A DNA stretch of 64,000 nt from Bacillota bacterium (lineage in GTDB: Bacteria; Bacillota; Bacilli; Paenibacillales; NBRC-103111). A program made the translations under genes and the position numbers. The notes beneath the pieces were generated by a model. It was given only the letters and a program-made list of their open reading frames with translations. It searched no databases and was not told where the DNA came from. Shown in pieces: positions 36,564 to 46,635 of this stretch (within the stretch, counting starts at the first letter, position 1; the number at the start of each line of letters is the position of its first letter). The stretch lies in the NCBI GenBank assembly GCA_023386955.1, contig JAEWIS010000023.1:124001-188000 (forward strand), in the 5' to 3' direction.

Positions 36564-36693
36564 AACAAGCAGGGGCCTAGCACTATTTGTATTCCACCTG
36601 CCACCACTTCAACCTATACGGTCACGAGACCACTTAGATTAGTGAAAGAAGGTCCCCCAACAACGGTTTTCAGCATTACCAGTTACCCGCCAG

Positions 36694-37200
36694 CTACTCC
36701 TCCCACACCTGCTCCTGCTCCGATGCTTCTTTCACCAGCTCCACGAATGATGCGCGCACCAGTCCAGCCAACTCCTTGGGGGCCAGCTCCATCTGCAGGC
36801 CCACCTGGCCTGCACTTACCGCTATCCGCTCCAGCGTTTCCGCACTTTTATCAATAAAAGTGGGAAACAGCTTCTTCATCCCTACCGGCGAACATCCGCC
36901 GCGGATATAACCGGTCATGGGCTGCAGCTCCTTCATGGGCAGCATTTCGATCTTCTTTTCCCCGGCTGCCCGGGCGGCCTTCTTCAGGTCCAGTTCTTCC
37001 CCAACAGGAATCACATACACCAACAGGCGGTTCCCGCTATGGGCCACCAGCGTTTTGAATACCGTTTCCGGAGGGCGGCCGACCTTCACGGCCACCGCCG
37101 TTCCATGAATTTGTCCGTCCTCATGGTCATATTCCAGAACAGTATGGGCGATTTTATGCTTGTCCAGCATACGAAGTGCATTGGTTTTTGGTGTTGACAT
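36694..37200 (-). CDS. ybaK: YbaK/EbsC-type aminoacyl-tRNA deacylase
   Basis: 168 residues. TNALRMLDKHKIAHTVLEYD at the start, then VFKTLV, VIPVGEELDLKKAA and GYIRGGCSPVGMKK match YbaK, which removes mis-attached Cys from tRNA-Pro in trans. GGCSPVG is the substrate-site loop. Minus strand, single gene, preceded by AGGATGAG. Confidence 0.9.
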   Translation of the reverse strand: MSTPKTNALRMLDKHKIAHTVLEYDHEDGQIHGTAVAVKVGRPPETVFKTLVAHSGNRLLVYVIPVGEELDLKKAARAAGEKKIEMLPMKELQPMTGYIRGGCSPVGMKKLFPTFIDKSAETLERIAVSAGQVGLQMELAPKELAGLVRASFVELVKEASEQEQVWEE

Positions 37201-37295
37201 GCTCAGTCATCCTTTCTTCAGTAACTTTCATTATAACCCTTTGCCGCCCTGCCGGTGAACGGAAAAAATGGGTATACCGAATCAGCAAACTTCAT

Positions 37296-37325
37296 TTGCT
37301 AATTTTCGGAATATTCCGTTATAAT
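37296..37325 (+). promoter_or_regulatory. Predicted promoter for a small ORF
   Basis: TTGCTA (37296-37301), an 18-nt spacer containing the palindrome CGGAATATTCCG, and a perfect TATAAT (37320-37325). The palindrome between -35 and -10 could bind a repressor. Confidence 0.5.
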
Positions 37326-37390
37326 AAAAGTATGAAGCTTTTTTCACGAAAATAGAGGAGAACCCGCCTCTGGTGGAGAAGGAGTAAGAC

Positions 37391-37570
37391 ATGGAGGGTG
37401 CGCTGTGGGGGAGTTTGTTCACAGAAAGCACCAATCCGGAAGGGTTTTCTCCGCTGTCTCCGGCATATAATGGAGTAAGGAGCTTTCGGCCCATCAGCGC
37501 CGGAGACTCGAAAAAAGCCGCGCACGACCCCGCCTGGGGAATACTGTTATTCATAAAAGAAAGGAGCTGA
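37391..37570 (+). CDS. Candidate small protein of unknown function
   Basis: 59 residues, MEGALWGSLFTESTNPEGFS and onward, ending LFIKERS. AAGGAG lies 6 nt upstream of ATG and a good promoter about 65 nt upstream. No signal peptide or known domain. It is the only coding candidate with signals in the 586-bp gap between ybaK and the GNAT gene; a regulatory leader RNA is the alternative. Confidence 0.35.
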   Translation: MEGALWGSLFTESTNPEGFSPLSPAYNGVRSFRPISAGDSKKAAHDPAWGILLFIKERS

Positions 37571-37786
37571 CATAGGGGAACCCGGGATTTAAGCTTCACA
37601 ATCTCATTTCTTTTTCCTCTTCCAAATTCTCTTTCACGAAAAACCTCACCCTTTTCATCCGTTTCACCAAAACCTCATACCTATCACAAGCCAATGACCT
37701 CTTAAACATGCAACTGTGTTTGAAAATGAATCATTTTGGAGTTGGCGCTGAAAGCTTAAAGGGAAAATAATAGAGAGGGAGCTCTT

Positions 37787-38386
37787 ATGACGATAACCTT
37801 TGAAAAAGCCCATGCAGCGGATCATATGCAATTGACGGATCTTACTTTTCGCTCGAAACGGTACTGCAACTATCCTGACCGGTATTACGATATTTGGCGG
37901 GATGAACTGAACATTACGGAAGATTATATCAGCAAGAATCTGGTTTACACCGCTCGGACCGGCGGCATGATACTTGGTTATTATGCAATTGTGAAGGCCG
38001 ACGAGGATTACTGGGCGGGAAGAGTGTTTATCCATAAAGGCTATTGGCTGGAGCATAACTACATCCGGCCGGAATATATCGGGCAAGGCATCGGCACCAA
38101 GCTGATGGAGCATGCCCTGGAGCAATGCCGGAAGCTTGGCATCCCACGGCTGTATTTCTTCGCCGATCCCCATGCGGAGTCCTTCTACCGCAAGTTCGGC
38201 GCCCGTTTTATTGCCAAGGCGGATTCCAGCATCGAAGGCAGACTGCTGCCCTTGTACGAGCTTGCTGTGGACCAGTGGAGCGACTATAAGCTGGCGGAAG
38301 TTCGCGATTTTCACGAAGACAACCTGCTTACCTATCCGGAAATCCATGCAGGTGCATTGGACACTCACGGCTCGGGACGGCATTAA
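37787..38386 (+). CDS. GNAT-family N-acetyltransferase
   Basis: 199 residues. The acetyl-CoA motif A is IRPEYIGQGIGTKLMEHAL (RxxGxG/A type: the QGIGT turn), then RLYFFADPHAESFYRKFGAR as motif B. The C-terminal about 50 residues are an extension. Acceptor unknown. GAGAGGGAG precedes ATG. Confidence 0.85.
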   Translation: MTITFEKAHAADHMQLTDLTFRSKRYCNYPDRYYDIWRDELNITEDYISKNLVYTARTGGMILGYYAIVKADEDYWAGRVFIHKGYWLEHNYIRPEYIGQGIGTKLMEHALEQCRKLGIPRLYFFADPHAESFYRKFGARFIAKADSSIEGRLLPLYELAVDQWSDYKLAEVRDFHEDNLLTYPEIHAGALDTHGSGRH

Positions 38387-38483
38387 ACTTTAGACTGCAG
38401 CAATAAGAGGCATCGGCGCCTTGTGGCAGCCGGTGCTTTTTGTTTTACATACAATCATGCAAACCCCAGAAGGAGTGGAGAGT

Positions 38484-39446
38484 GTGACCAAACCCAACAT
38501 TATCGTTTACAAAAAAGTGGAGCCCGCGGTACTGGAGTATTTGGCCGAAACCTGTACGGTTACCTATTTTGAAAAGCTGACGGATGTGGTGTATCCCAGC
38601 TTCCTTGATGCCCTGAAGGAGGCAGAAGGCCTTCTGGGTGCCGGGCTCAAGGTGGACCGGGCGCTCTTGGAACAGGCTCCACGGCTTCGGATTGTCTGCA
38701 ACACCTCGGTGGGCTATGACAACCTGGATGTAGAGGAGCTGAAGCGGCGAGGGATTGTAGCCACCAATACCCCGGAGGTGCTGAACGAAACCGTGGCGGA
38801 TACAGTAATCGCATTGATGCTGGCAGCAGCGCGGAGAATTCCGGAGCTGGATGCCGCCGTCCGCAAGGGTTTGTGGGGGACGGAGCCCTCCGACAGCTGG
38901 TACGGGGTGGATGTGCATCACAAAACGCTGGGCATCATCGGAATGGGCGGCATCGGCAATGCCATCGCCCAGCGGGCCAAATTCGGCTTCTGCATGAACA
39001 TTCTGTACCATAACCGCAGCCGGAAGCCGGAAGCGGAGGAGCGGTTTGGCGCCAGGTACTTCGAATTGGATGAGCTGCTGGGGGAAGCGGATTTTGTATG
39101 CCTGATGACGCCATTGACTCCGTCAACAGCCGGATTGATCGGTAAGCGGGAGCTCAGCCTGATGAAGCCGTCAGCCATCTTCATTAACGGTTCCAGAGGA
39201 GCGACGGTAGATGAAGCGGCGCTGGTGGAGGCTTTGGAGAAGAGAACCATCCATGCCGCGGGACTGGATGTGTTCGTGGAGGAGCCGCTGCCCGGAGACC
39301 ATCCGTTGACCCGGCTGGACAACGTGGTGCTGGCGCCGCATATCGGCTCGGCCACAGGGGAAACACGGTTGAAGATGGCCATGCTGGCGGCTGAGAATCT
39401 GACTGCGTTCGTACAGGGACAGACACCGCCTACTATGATCCGGTGA
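38484..39446 (+). CDS. D-isomer-specific 2-hydroxyacid dehydrogenase (glyoxylate/hydroxypyruvate reductase type)
   Basis: 320 residues from GTG, AAGGAG 8 nt upstream. NAD(P) motif LGIIGMGGIGNAIAQRAK; the family catalytic set lies in NGSRGATVDEAAL (Arg), DVFVEEPLP (Glu) and LAPHIGSAT (His). VGYDNLDVEELKRRGI is the substrate-side loop. It reduces 2-ketoacids such as glyoxylate or hydroxypyruvate. Start ATG at 38457 is possible but has no ribosome binding site. Confidence 0.88.
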   Translation: MTKPNIIVYKKVEPAVLEYLAETCTVTYFEKLTDVVYPSFLDALKEAEGLLGAGLKVDRALLEQAPRLRIVCNTSVGYDNLDVEELKRRGIVATNTPEVLNETVADTVIALMLAAARRIPELDAAVRKGLWGTEPSDSWYGVDVHHKTLGIIGMGGIGNAIAQRAKFGFCMNILYHNRSRKPEAEERFGARYFELDELLGEADFVCLMTPLTPSTAGLIGKRELSLMKPSAIFINGSRGATVDEAALVEALEKRTIHAAGLDVFVEEPLPGDHPLTRLDNVVLAPHIGSATGETRLKMAMLAAENLTAFVQGQTPPTMIR

Positions 39447-39524
39447 GCTTTAGGGAATATTGGCCGGAACGATTGATCACATGCGCACTCTGTTCTATGA
39501 TTAAAGAAATTCTGCGAGGGGAGT

Positions 39525-39737
39525 ATGGGGCTTATGTTTAAAAAAGGAGATGTCCTGACGGCGTCCGTCGATTTTGACAATGCTTTATATTTTGCGGTCG
39601 CGGTGGAAATCTGGAAGGACGGCAAGTTTATCGATTGCGGCGGGTCTATCACCAAGATTACAGAGGACGAGGTTTTCATCGGTTATGACGATGGGGAGCA
39701 TTATCCCCGGCAAACCTATGAATTTCGTGTGCGCTAA
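39525..39737 (+). CDS. Small conserved-looking hypothetical protein
   Basis: 70 residues, acidic, SH3-like beta pattern (MFKKGDVLTASV, VAVEIWKDGKFIDCGGSI, DEVFIGYDDGEHYPR). A GAGGGGAG sequence sits close to the first ATG; the second ATG (39534) is also possible. Cytosolic; function not recognised. A terminator follows. Confidence 0.65.
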   Translation: MGLMFKKGDVLTASVDFDNALYFAVAVEIWKDGKFIDCGGSITKITEDEVFIGYDDGEHYPRQTYEFRVR

Positions 39738-39755
39738 GGCGCTGAGGGAACATAA

Positions 39756-41618
<1,863 letters not shown>

Positions 41619-41651
41619 CACCGATAGGATGAAGTAGTCCCAAAGAATACA

Positions 41652-41683
41652 AAAACCTCGCTCCTAAAAAGGAACGAGGTTTT
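41652..41683. terminator. Bidirectional terminator between the collagen-like gene and tRNA-Leu
   Basis: AAAACCTCG pairs with CGAGGTTTT; T-runs are present for both strands. Confidence 0.85.
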
Positions 41684-41690
41684 GCTTTAT

Positions 41691-41775
41691 GCCGAGAGCG
41701 GGACTTGAACCCGCACGGTGGTCACCCACCCCAGGATTTTAAGTCCTGTGCGTCTGCCGATTCCGCCATCCCGGC
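41691..41775 (-). tRNA. tRNA-Leu (anticodon TAA)
   Basis: 85 nt on the minus strand. Acceptor GCCGGGA pairs with TCTCGGC; D arm, anticodon loop CTTAAAA (anticodon TAA), a long class II variable arm and T loop TTCAAGT are all present. CCA is not encoded. Confidence 0.95.
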
Positions 41776-41867
41776 ATGGCCATTAGGCTGTCAAGCGGAG
41801 AAAAACCAGTGAAATTGCCCAATTCCTGCAATTGCTGCATTTCCTTGCTTTGGCGCCAACGAAAGCT

Positions 41868-41897
41868 ATAGTACCATGAATATCCGCGGTATGTCAA
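41868..41897 (-). promoter_or_regulatory. Predicted tRNA-Leu promoter
   Basis: On the minus strand, TTGACA (41897-41892), an 18-nt spacer and TACTAT (41873-41868). Confidence 0.55.
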
Positions 41898-41957
41898 CGC
41901 TTGAATTTTCCGAATTTATCCGTCGGCCGCTAACCTGGTGATGAGGGAGTGCGCATA

Positions 41958-42202
41958 AGGGAACTGAGAGGCTCTTAGGAGCGGAAAAGGGAGCGTTTCC
42001 CATTCTTACGGAACTGAGAAGCGCTTAGCGGGAATTTTGAGCGTTGTTGGGGCGATGGGATGGCTGTAAGGTCGTCTCAGTTCCGTTAAAACGGGAAAAG
42101 GCTACATTATCCCGTCTAAGAGCCGCATAGTTCCGTTACAGCAAACCCTTCCCCTCGCATAGACCAAACACTGCGCTACGAGCAGTAAAGTTCCGTTACA
42201 GG
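41958..42202. repeat. Intergenic repeat family A, five units
   Basis: Two forward units (GGGAACTGAGAGGCTCTTA near 41960 and ACGGAACTGAGAAGCGCTTA near 42007) are followed by three inverted units ending AGTTCCGTTA (near 42065-42092, 42112-42140 and 42172-42200). Pitch is about 50-60 bp. The 41776-42303 gap has no coding evidence. Confidence 0.75.
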
Positions 42203-42283
42203 AGTCAGACTAACCCTCGTCCCCCGCAAAATCCCATCCACCACACTCCCCGCACATCCCCCCCTGTAACATCCACAGCTCAA

Positions 42284-42299
42284 TAAGTCCTGTGCGTCT
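42284..42299 (-). repeat. 16-nt copy of the tRNA-Leu anticodon arm
   Basis: TAAGTCCTGTGCGTCT is identical to 41740-41755 inside tRNA-Leu, 544 bp away in the same orientation. It could mark an old integration site or be chance. Confidence 0.4.
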
Positions 42300-42303
42300 C
42301 ACC

Positions 42304-43335
42304 TCATGGATCCATCTTGAAATAATCCATGTCCGGGAACACATACGGCGATGCCGGCGCTTCGATGCGCTGGATGCGGGTAGCGTCAATTTTGAGGATT
42401 TCATTGCCGCCGTATTGGGTGGTGCCCAAGGTGCCGGTAACGTTCACCCAGGTGTCCTTGTTCAAGGTTTTGCCCATGGAGCTCTCCACCATAAACCCGA
42501 AGGGGGCGGAGTCGGCGGAGCAGCATTGCACCGCAAACCGGGAAACCACAAACTGGTTCTCCTCCATCCCGTCCTCCCGGTAGACGAACCCGCTAATCTC
42601 CACCTTTTTGCCGATAAAATTGTTCATGTAGAAATCAATGGAGGTGACCGTCTCCATAAAACCCTTGTCCTTGATGGAGATGCTGTCCTTCTTGTACAGC
42701 TTCTTGGACAGAATGGCCAAATCCTCGGAATACTCATCATGGGGAAACAGGACGTCCAGCGGATCGCCTGACGGCGGCGGTAAAACCGCAGCAGGTGAAG
42801 TCCCTGCTGACGCACCTCCCATAGGGGCGGGAGAGCCTATGGCCCCACCTTGCCCGGCCGGGCTCCCCGTGGCGCTGCCTGCACCCGCTGCAGCAGCCGG
42901 AGGTTTACCTGCGGCAGCGGCGGAGGCAGCTGCAGCATTACCGGCTATGGCGCCGGTAAGCGTGATGCCCTTTTTGTCCACCAGGCTGCTCCCTAGAGCT
43001 TGATCCGGCAAAAGCATAACCAATAGCAGCGGTACGGCAAACAACGCGTAAAAGAAGCTGTGGCTTACCGCCGACATGGAAGCGGGGGAGCAGCTGCCGC
43101 AATCGCAGGAGGGGTCCTGCTCCCGCGCACCCCACCAGGCCCGGAAAGCGAGCACCAGCTGCAGCACGGCAAACAGGTAGAAGCCGATGGCCGCCAGCTT
43201 CACATAAAATTGCATCCGGGGGCCGATATAGATGACCAATTGGTCATGCTTCACAAGGCGGAGGATATAATAGGCGAAAAATGAAAGAATGCCTGTCCGT
43301 AAAAAATAGTGGATTCCCAGCTTGCGCGGGCTCAT
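42304..43335 (-). CDS. TIGR03943/YcgQ-family membrane protein
   Basis: 343 residues from the ATG at 43335 (GGAGG 8 nt upstream). Helices at about 10-30, 38-60 and 85-110, a Cys-rich loop DPSCDCGSCSP, an Ala/Gly/Pro linker, then a globular C-terminal domain (VEISGFVYREDG, FVVSRFAVQCCSADSAPFG, WVNVTGTLG). This family is coupled to the YcgR/ArsP-type permease encoded 22 nt upstream. The Cys residues suggest metal handling; transported substrate unknown. Confidence 0.82.
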   Translation of the reverse strand: MSPRKLGIHYFLRTGILSFFAYYILRLVKHDQLVIYIGPRMQFYVKLAAIGFYLFAVLQLVLAFRAWWGAREQDPSCDCGSCSPASMSAVSHSFFYALFAVPLLLVMLLPDQALGSSLVDKKGITLTGAIAGNAAAASAAAAGKPPAAAAGAGSATGSPAGQGGAIGSPAPMGGASAGTSPAAVLPPPSGDPLDVLFPHDEYSEDLAILSKKLYKKDSISIKDKGFMETVTSIDFYMNNFIGKKVEISGFVYREDGMEENQFVVSRFAVQCCSADSAPFGFMVESSMGKTLNKDTWVNVTGTLGTTQYGGNEILKIDATRIQRIEAPASPYVFPDMDYFKMDP

Positions 43336-43357
43336 GGTATATCCCTCCTCCTCAGCG

Positions 43358-44254
43358 TTAAAATGTTCCGACAACAGCAGCGCCCAACCAGACCAACACT
43401 ACCAGGAGCGCCACCAGCAAAAGGACAAACCGGGTCCGGAAGGAGGAGAGCAGCATCAAGGTAGACTTGAAATCCAGCATGGGACCCAGGACCAGAAACG
43501 CCAGTAGTGGGCCTTTGGCGAATACATTGCTGAAGGAAGCGGCCACAAAGGCATCAGAAGTGGAACAAAGGGACATTACATAGGCCAATCCCATCATAAA
43601 CGGATAAGCCGTAAGAGAATCCGAGCCGATATCCACCAGCACGCTGCGGGAGACCAGCACCTGCAGGGAAGCGGCCAGGAAAGCGCCGAACAGCAGATAT
43701 TTGGACATGTCGAAGAACTCGTTGAGCAGATGCTCCGCCCAGCCCGACCAGGTGGTTCTGGTCTCTGCGGCGGGGGCAACGTCGCCCAACAGATCCTCCC
43801 GGCTGCGTTTCAGCGGATTGCCGTTAGCAAGGAGATAGATGAACAATCCCGCAAAAACAGCTACCCCATACGCTAGCCCCATACGCTCCCAGGCCATTTC
43901 CGGCTTGGACCGGAAAGCGGCGAAGGTGGCGGCGTACACAATGGGATTGACCACAGGCGCAGCAAGCATGAAGGCAATGCCCAGGTAGGCGGGCATTCCT
44001 TTTTTGATGAGGCGGCGGACTACAGGGACAATACCGCACTCGCACACCGGGAAGATCACCCCCAGGAGGGAGACGGACAACAGCCCAACCAGAGGATTGC
44101 GCGGAATGATCCGCTGCAGCATCCGCTCCGAAAGCCAAACCTGGAGCAGGGACGACACCAGCACCCCGGCAATCAGAAACGGGGATGCCTCCAGCACAAT
44201 GGAGAGAAAAATCGTCTTAAAGGATTGAATATCAACCGACTGCAGAGCATTCAT
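43358..44254 (-). CDS. Permease of the ArsP_1 / YcgR-YraQ family
   Basis: 298 residues, about eight membrane helices. The family hallmark FPVCECGIVPVVRRLIKKG is present, with NPIVYAATF in the next helix and STSDAFVA in the second half. The Cys-x-Cys in a membrane setting suggests transport of a metal or metalloid complex. First gene of a two-gene unit; the promoter at 44295-44324 lies inside the terminator of the CobW gene upstream. Confidence 0.85.
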   Translation of the reverse strand: MNALQSVDIQSFKTIFLSIVLEASPFLIAGVLVSSLLQVWLSERMLQRIIPRNPLVGLLSVSLLGVIFPVCECGIVPVVRRLIKKGMPAYLGIAFMLAAPVVNPIVYAATFAAFRSKPEMAWERMGLAYGVAVFAGLFIYLLANGNPLKRSREDLLGDVAPAAETRTTWSGWAEHLLNEFFDMSKYLLFGAFLAASLQVLVSRSVLVDIGSDSLTAYPFMMGLAYVMSLCSTSDAFVAASFSNVFAKGPLLAFLVLGPMLDFKSTLMLLSSFRTRFVLLLVALLVVLVWLGAAVVGTF

Positions 44255-44272
44255 AAATGATGACCATCTTCC

Positions 44273-44285
44273 AGTAAATTTTACT
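44273..44285. promoter_or_regulatory. Palindromic operator candidate at the permease transcription start
   Basis: AGTAAA-T-TTTACT, a perfect 13-bp palindrome about 10-22 bp downstream of the predicted -10. Position suits repression. It resembles AT-rich metal-regulator boxes loosely but matches none exactly. Confidence 0.45.
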
Positions 44286-44294
44286 ATTATGTGA

Positions 44295-44324
44295 AGTATA
44301 AAACGCCCGGCAAGGGATTGTCAA
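44295..44324 (-). promoter_or_regulatory. Promoter of the permease operon, embedded in a terminator
   Basis: On the minus strand, TTGACA (44324-44319) lies in the terminator loop and TATACT (44300-44295) just after its T-run; spacer 18 nt. Confidence 0.65.
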
Positions 44325-44340
44325 ACCCCTTGCCGGGCGT
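44303..44340 (-). terminator. Terminator of the CobW-family gene
   Basis: A perfect 14-bp stem (ACGCCCGGCAAGGG at 44303-44316 with its complement at 44327-44340), then TTTTA on the minus strand. Confidence 0.9.
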
Positions 44341-44358
44341 ATCCAAATCGGTATGTGG

Positions 44359-45402
44359 CTATCTCTTCCTGCCTGTGGGAAGCTCGGTGCCGGGGAGCAG
44401 CTCCTCCCATTCCATCAAGAGCTCGCTTTCGTCCAAGTCCATGCCGATCAGGACCAGATAGGGCTCACCCTGGTAGGTGCTGGACGAATAGGTGACCCGT
44501 TTACCGGCAAACTGCAAGAGCCTTCTTGCGGCATGGCCCGGTTGGGCCAGATACCCCTTCGCCCGGAGAAGCCGGTTGCCCCATTGGCCCAGGAACTGCT
44601 CCAGCTTGGCCGGAGAGATCGCATAATCCGCCGGGGGCTGGAGGGTAAACGTCCGGATGCGGGAGAAGGATGCCTGATGCCGGTGGGCGGCATGCTCGGA
44701 AGCCTCCGGTTCCTTCATTCGGGCTCCGGAAGCCATCCCCTTGACTACCCGGAAAGGCTGGCGCGCCGGGGCTGTCCCCTCGGGGATAGGTTCAATCCCG
44801 CGGAGCAGGATATCCAGATCCAGCTTGCTCCGCTGGGTATACAGCAAGGGAGCAAGGGGATTATGCTTGCGCACGGTTTTCTCAATCTTCTGAAGGATGT
44901 GGGCATCCACCAGGTCGGTTTTGTTGACCAGAATCAGATCGGCCACTTCTATCTGCCGGCGCAGCGTACGCACCAAATCCTTGTCCGAGGAAAAAATGCT
45001 GTTGTACTCCAGCGTATATTCCGCGTCCAGCACGGTGACAATCTGCTTGAGGAGCACACGGCCAAGAAGCGCAGGCTCCGTAAGCGCATCCACCACTTCC
45101 TCGGGATTGGCGACTCCGGTAAGCTCTACGAACAGCACGTCCGGCTTTTGGCTCAGCAGCTCCTGGAGGCTGGCGGAGAGCTCGCTTTTTTTGCTGCAGC
45201 AGACACAGCCGTCCAGCAGCTTGGCTACGGACACCTGGGAGGCTCCGCCGATGATTTCGCCATCCACATCCATCTTGCCCAGCTCATTCATCAGGATGCC
45301 GGGCTTGAGGCCCCGGGAACGCGCTTCAGCCAGAAGCTCCAGCAGGAGAGTGGTTTTGCCGCTGCCCAGAAAACCGCTCAGGATCAGAACGGGAATGCTC
45401 AT
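44359..45402 (-). CDS. CobW/YciC-family GTPase (COG0523 metallochaperone)
   Basis: 347 residues from the ATG at 45402 (AAGGAG 8 nt upstream). Walker A GFLGSGKTT, the metal-binding CxCC motif GCVCC, switch region ELTGVANPEEVV, and base-recognition NKTDL. A His/Glu-containing stretch (EHAAHRH) is near 240. The C-terminal CobW_C domain ends in YLVLIGMDLDESEL. Members use GTP to deliver Zn or other metals. Next to a Cys-motif permease and YcgQ, a shared role in metal supply is likely; Zur control is plausible but no clear Zur box was seen. Confidence 0.87.
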   Translation of the reverse strand: MSIPVLILSGFLGSGKTTLLLELLAEARSRGLKPGILMNELGKMDVDGEIIGGASQVSVAKLLDGCVCCSKKSELSASLQELLSQKPDVLFVELTGVANPEEVVDALTEPALLGRVLLKQIVTVLDAEYTLEYNSIFSSDKDLVRTLRRQIEVADLILVNKTDLVDAHILQKIEKTVRKHNPLAPLLYTQRSKLDLDILLRGIEPIPEGTAPARQPFRVVKGMASGARMKEPEASEHAAHRHQASFSRIRTFTLQPPADYAISPAKLEQFLGQWGNRLLRAKGYLAQPGHAARRLLQFAGKRVTYSSSTYQGEPYLVLIGMDLDESELLMEWEELLPGTELPTGRKR

Positions 45403-45712
45403 GGTCTCACTCCTTTTTTGCCGATGCAAAAAATGACTACAAGCTTTATCTTACTACTGATTGCCGGTTTGGGATAGTACAAAGCCAATTTAAGGTCTTC
45501 CTTACTTATTGATATTGGCCGGGCAGGGGCTTTTATGCCGCTCCCCTGAAATAACATGGTCCCCGCCGCAGGCTGGATGTGTTATGGAAGCCTCGAAATC
45601 GGCAAAACTCATTTGAGGGTCTTCTCCGACATTTCACCGTCTAAAATTGTGGCCGGAACTGCAGCATGAGTGATCAAATCTCGCGTATCTTCCAAAAAAC
45701 GGGTTAGGAAGG
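45403..45712. other. Non-coding stretch upstream of yebC
   Basis: Nothing recognised. One 37-codon plus-strand frame at 45559 has no ribosome binding site and was not called. Confidence 0.5.
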
Positions 45713-45778
45713 TTTACTCCAATCCGCTTTCCGGGATATAATAGACAGGATTGTTAGTTTGTAAGCAATTGGCTTACA
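45713..45778 (+). promoter_or_regulatory. yebC promoter with downstream palindrome
   Basis: TTTACT (45713-45718), 18 nt, TATAAT (45737-45742). About 18 bp further on, TGTAAGC (45760-45766) and GCTTACA (45772-45778) form a perfect inverted repeat around AATTG, probably a dimeric operator or a 5' UTR hairpin. Confidence 0.55.
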
Positions 45779-45812
45779 TAAGACCAGCCACGAAAGAGAG
45801 CGATTAAACCAT

Positions 45813-46532
45813 ATGGGTCGTAAGTGGAATAATATCAAGGAAAAGAAAGCCTCCAAGGACAAAAACACCAGCCGGGTCTACGCCAAATTCGGCCGTGAAA
45901 TTTATGTGGTGGCCAAGCAGGGGGAGCCTGATCCGGAATCCAACCGCGCATTGAAGGTGGTGCTGGAGCGGGCCAAAATCTACAACGTGCCCAAGGCCAT
46001 CATTGACCGTGCCCTGGAAAAGGCGCGGGGCAACTCCGATGAAACCTATGAGGAGCTGCGTTATGAGGGCTTCGGCCCTAACGGGTCCATGGTCATTGTC
46101 GATGCCTTGACCAACAATGTAAACCGCACCGCTGCAGAGGTCCGTTCGGCGTTCACCAAGAATGCGGGCAACCTTGGCGTCAGCGGCTCCGTCAGCTATA
46201 TGTTCGATGCCGCAGCAGTTATAGGGGTAGCCGATAAAACCGAGGAAGAGGTGCTGGAGATTCTGATGGAAGCGGATGTGGATGCCCGGGACATCGTCCA
46301 GGAAGAAGAATCCGTCATCATCTACGCCGCACCGGATCAATTCAGCGCCGTACAGGATGCCCTCCGTGCTGCAGGTGTCACCGAATTTACTGTTGCCGAG
46401 CTGACCATGCTAGCCCAGAACGACATCACTCTGGATGGGGATGTCCAAGCCCAGTTCGAGAAGCTCATCGATGTGCTGGAGGACCTGGAGGATGTGCAGC
46501 AGGTCTACCACAACGTGGATCTGGGCGAATAG
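45813..46532 (+). CDS. YebC/PmpR-family protein (YeeI-like)
   Basis: 239 residues. [20 protein letters not shown] is the short-N-terminus version found in the YeeI branch; [19 protein letters not shown] and [19 protein letters not shown] are family signatures. Members bind DNA or the ribosome; recent work links them to relief of stalling at proline stretches, but the YeeI branch is less defined. The start is preceded by GAGAG, a weak site. Confidence 0.9.
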   Translation: MGRKWNNIKEKKASKDKNTSRVYAKFGREIYVVAKQGEPDPESNRALKVVLERAKIYNVPKAIIDRALEKARGNSDETYEELRYEGFGPNGSMVIVDALTNNVNRTAAEVRSAFTKNAGNLGVSGSVSYMFDAAAVIGVADKTEEEVLEILMEADVDARDIVQEEESVIIYAAPDQFSAVQDALRAAGVTEFTVAELTMLAQNDITLDGDVQAQFEKLIDVLEDLEDVQQVYHNVDLGE

Positions 46533-46564
46533 AGCAGGGTAAGCACGAGGAATCGGTTTATAAC

Positions 46565-46591
46565 AAAAAGCACCCGAAGGGGTGCTTTTTT
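46565..46591 (+). terminator. Intrinsic terminator after yebC
   Basis: AAAAAGCACC pairs with GGTGCTTTTT around a CGAAGG loop. Confidence 0.9.
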
Positions 46592-46635
46592 CAAAGAGTT
46601 GCAACTTTATGGATCAAAGGTGGCTGCTGAACAGA

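Noticed and set aside
36522..36857. Pro/Ala-rich 111-codon plus-strand frame
   Set aside because: It runs through a family C palindrome and then antisense to ybaK; no ribosome binding site.
37310..37600. A riboswitch in the leader before the GNAT gene
   Set aside because: I compared it by eye with lysine, glycine, TPP, cobalamin, T-box and c-di-AMP conserved cores and found no match.
45559..45672. 37-codon plus-strand frame in the gap before yebC
   Set aside because: No ribosome binding site or recognisable content.
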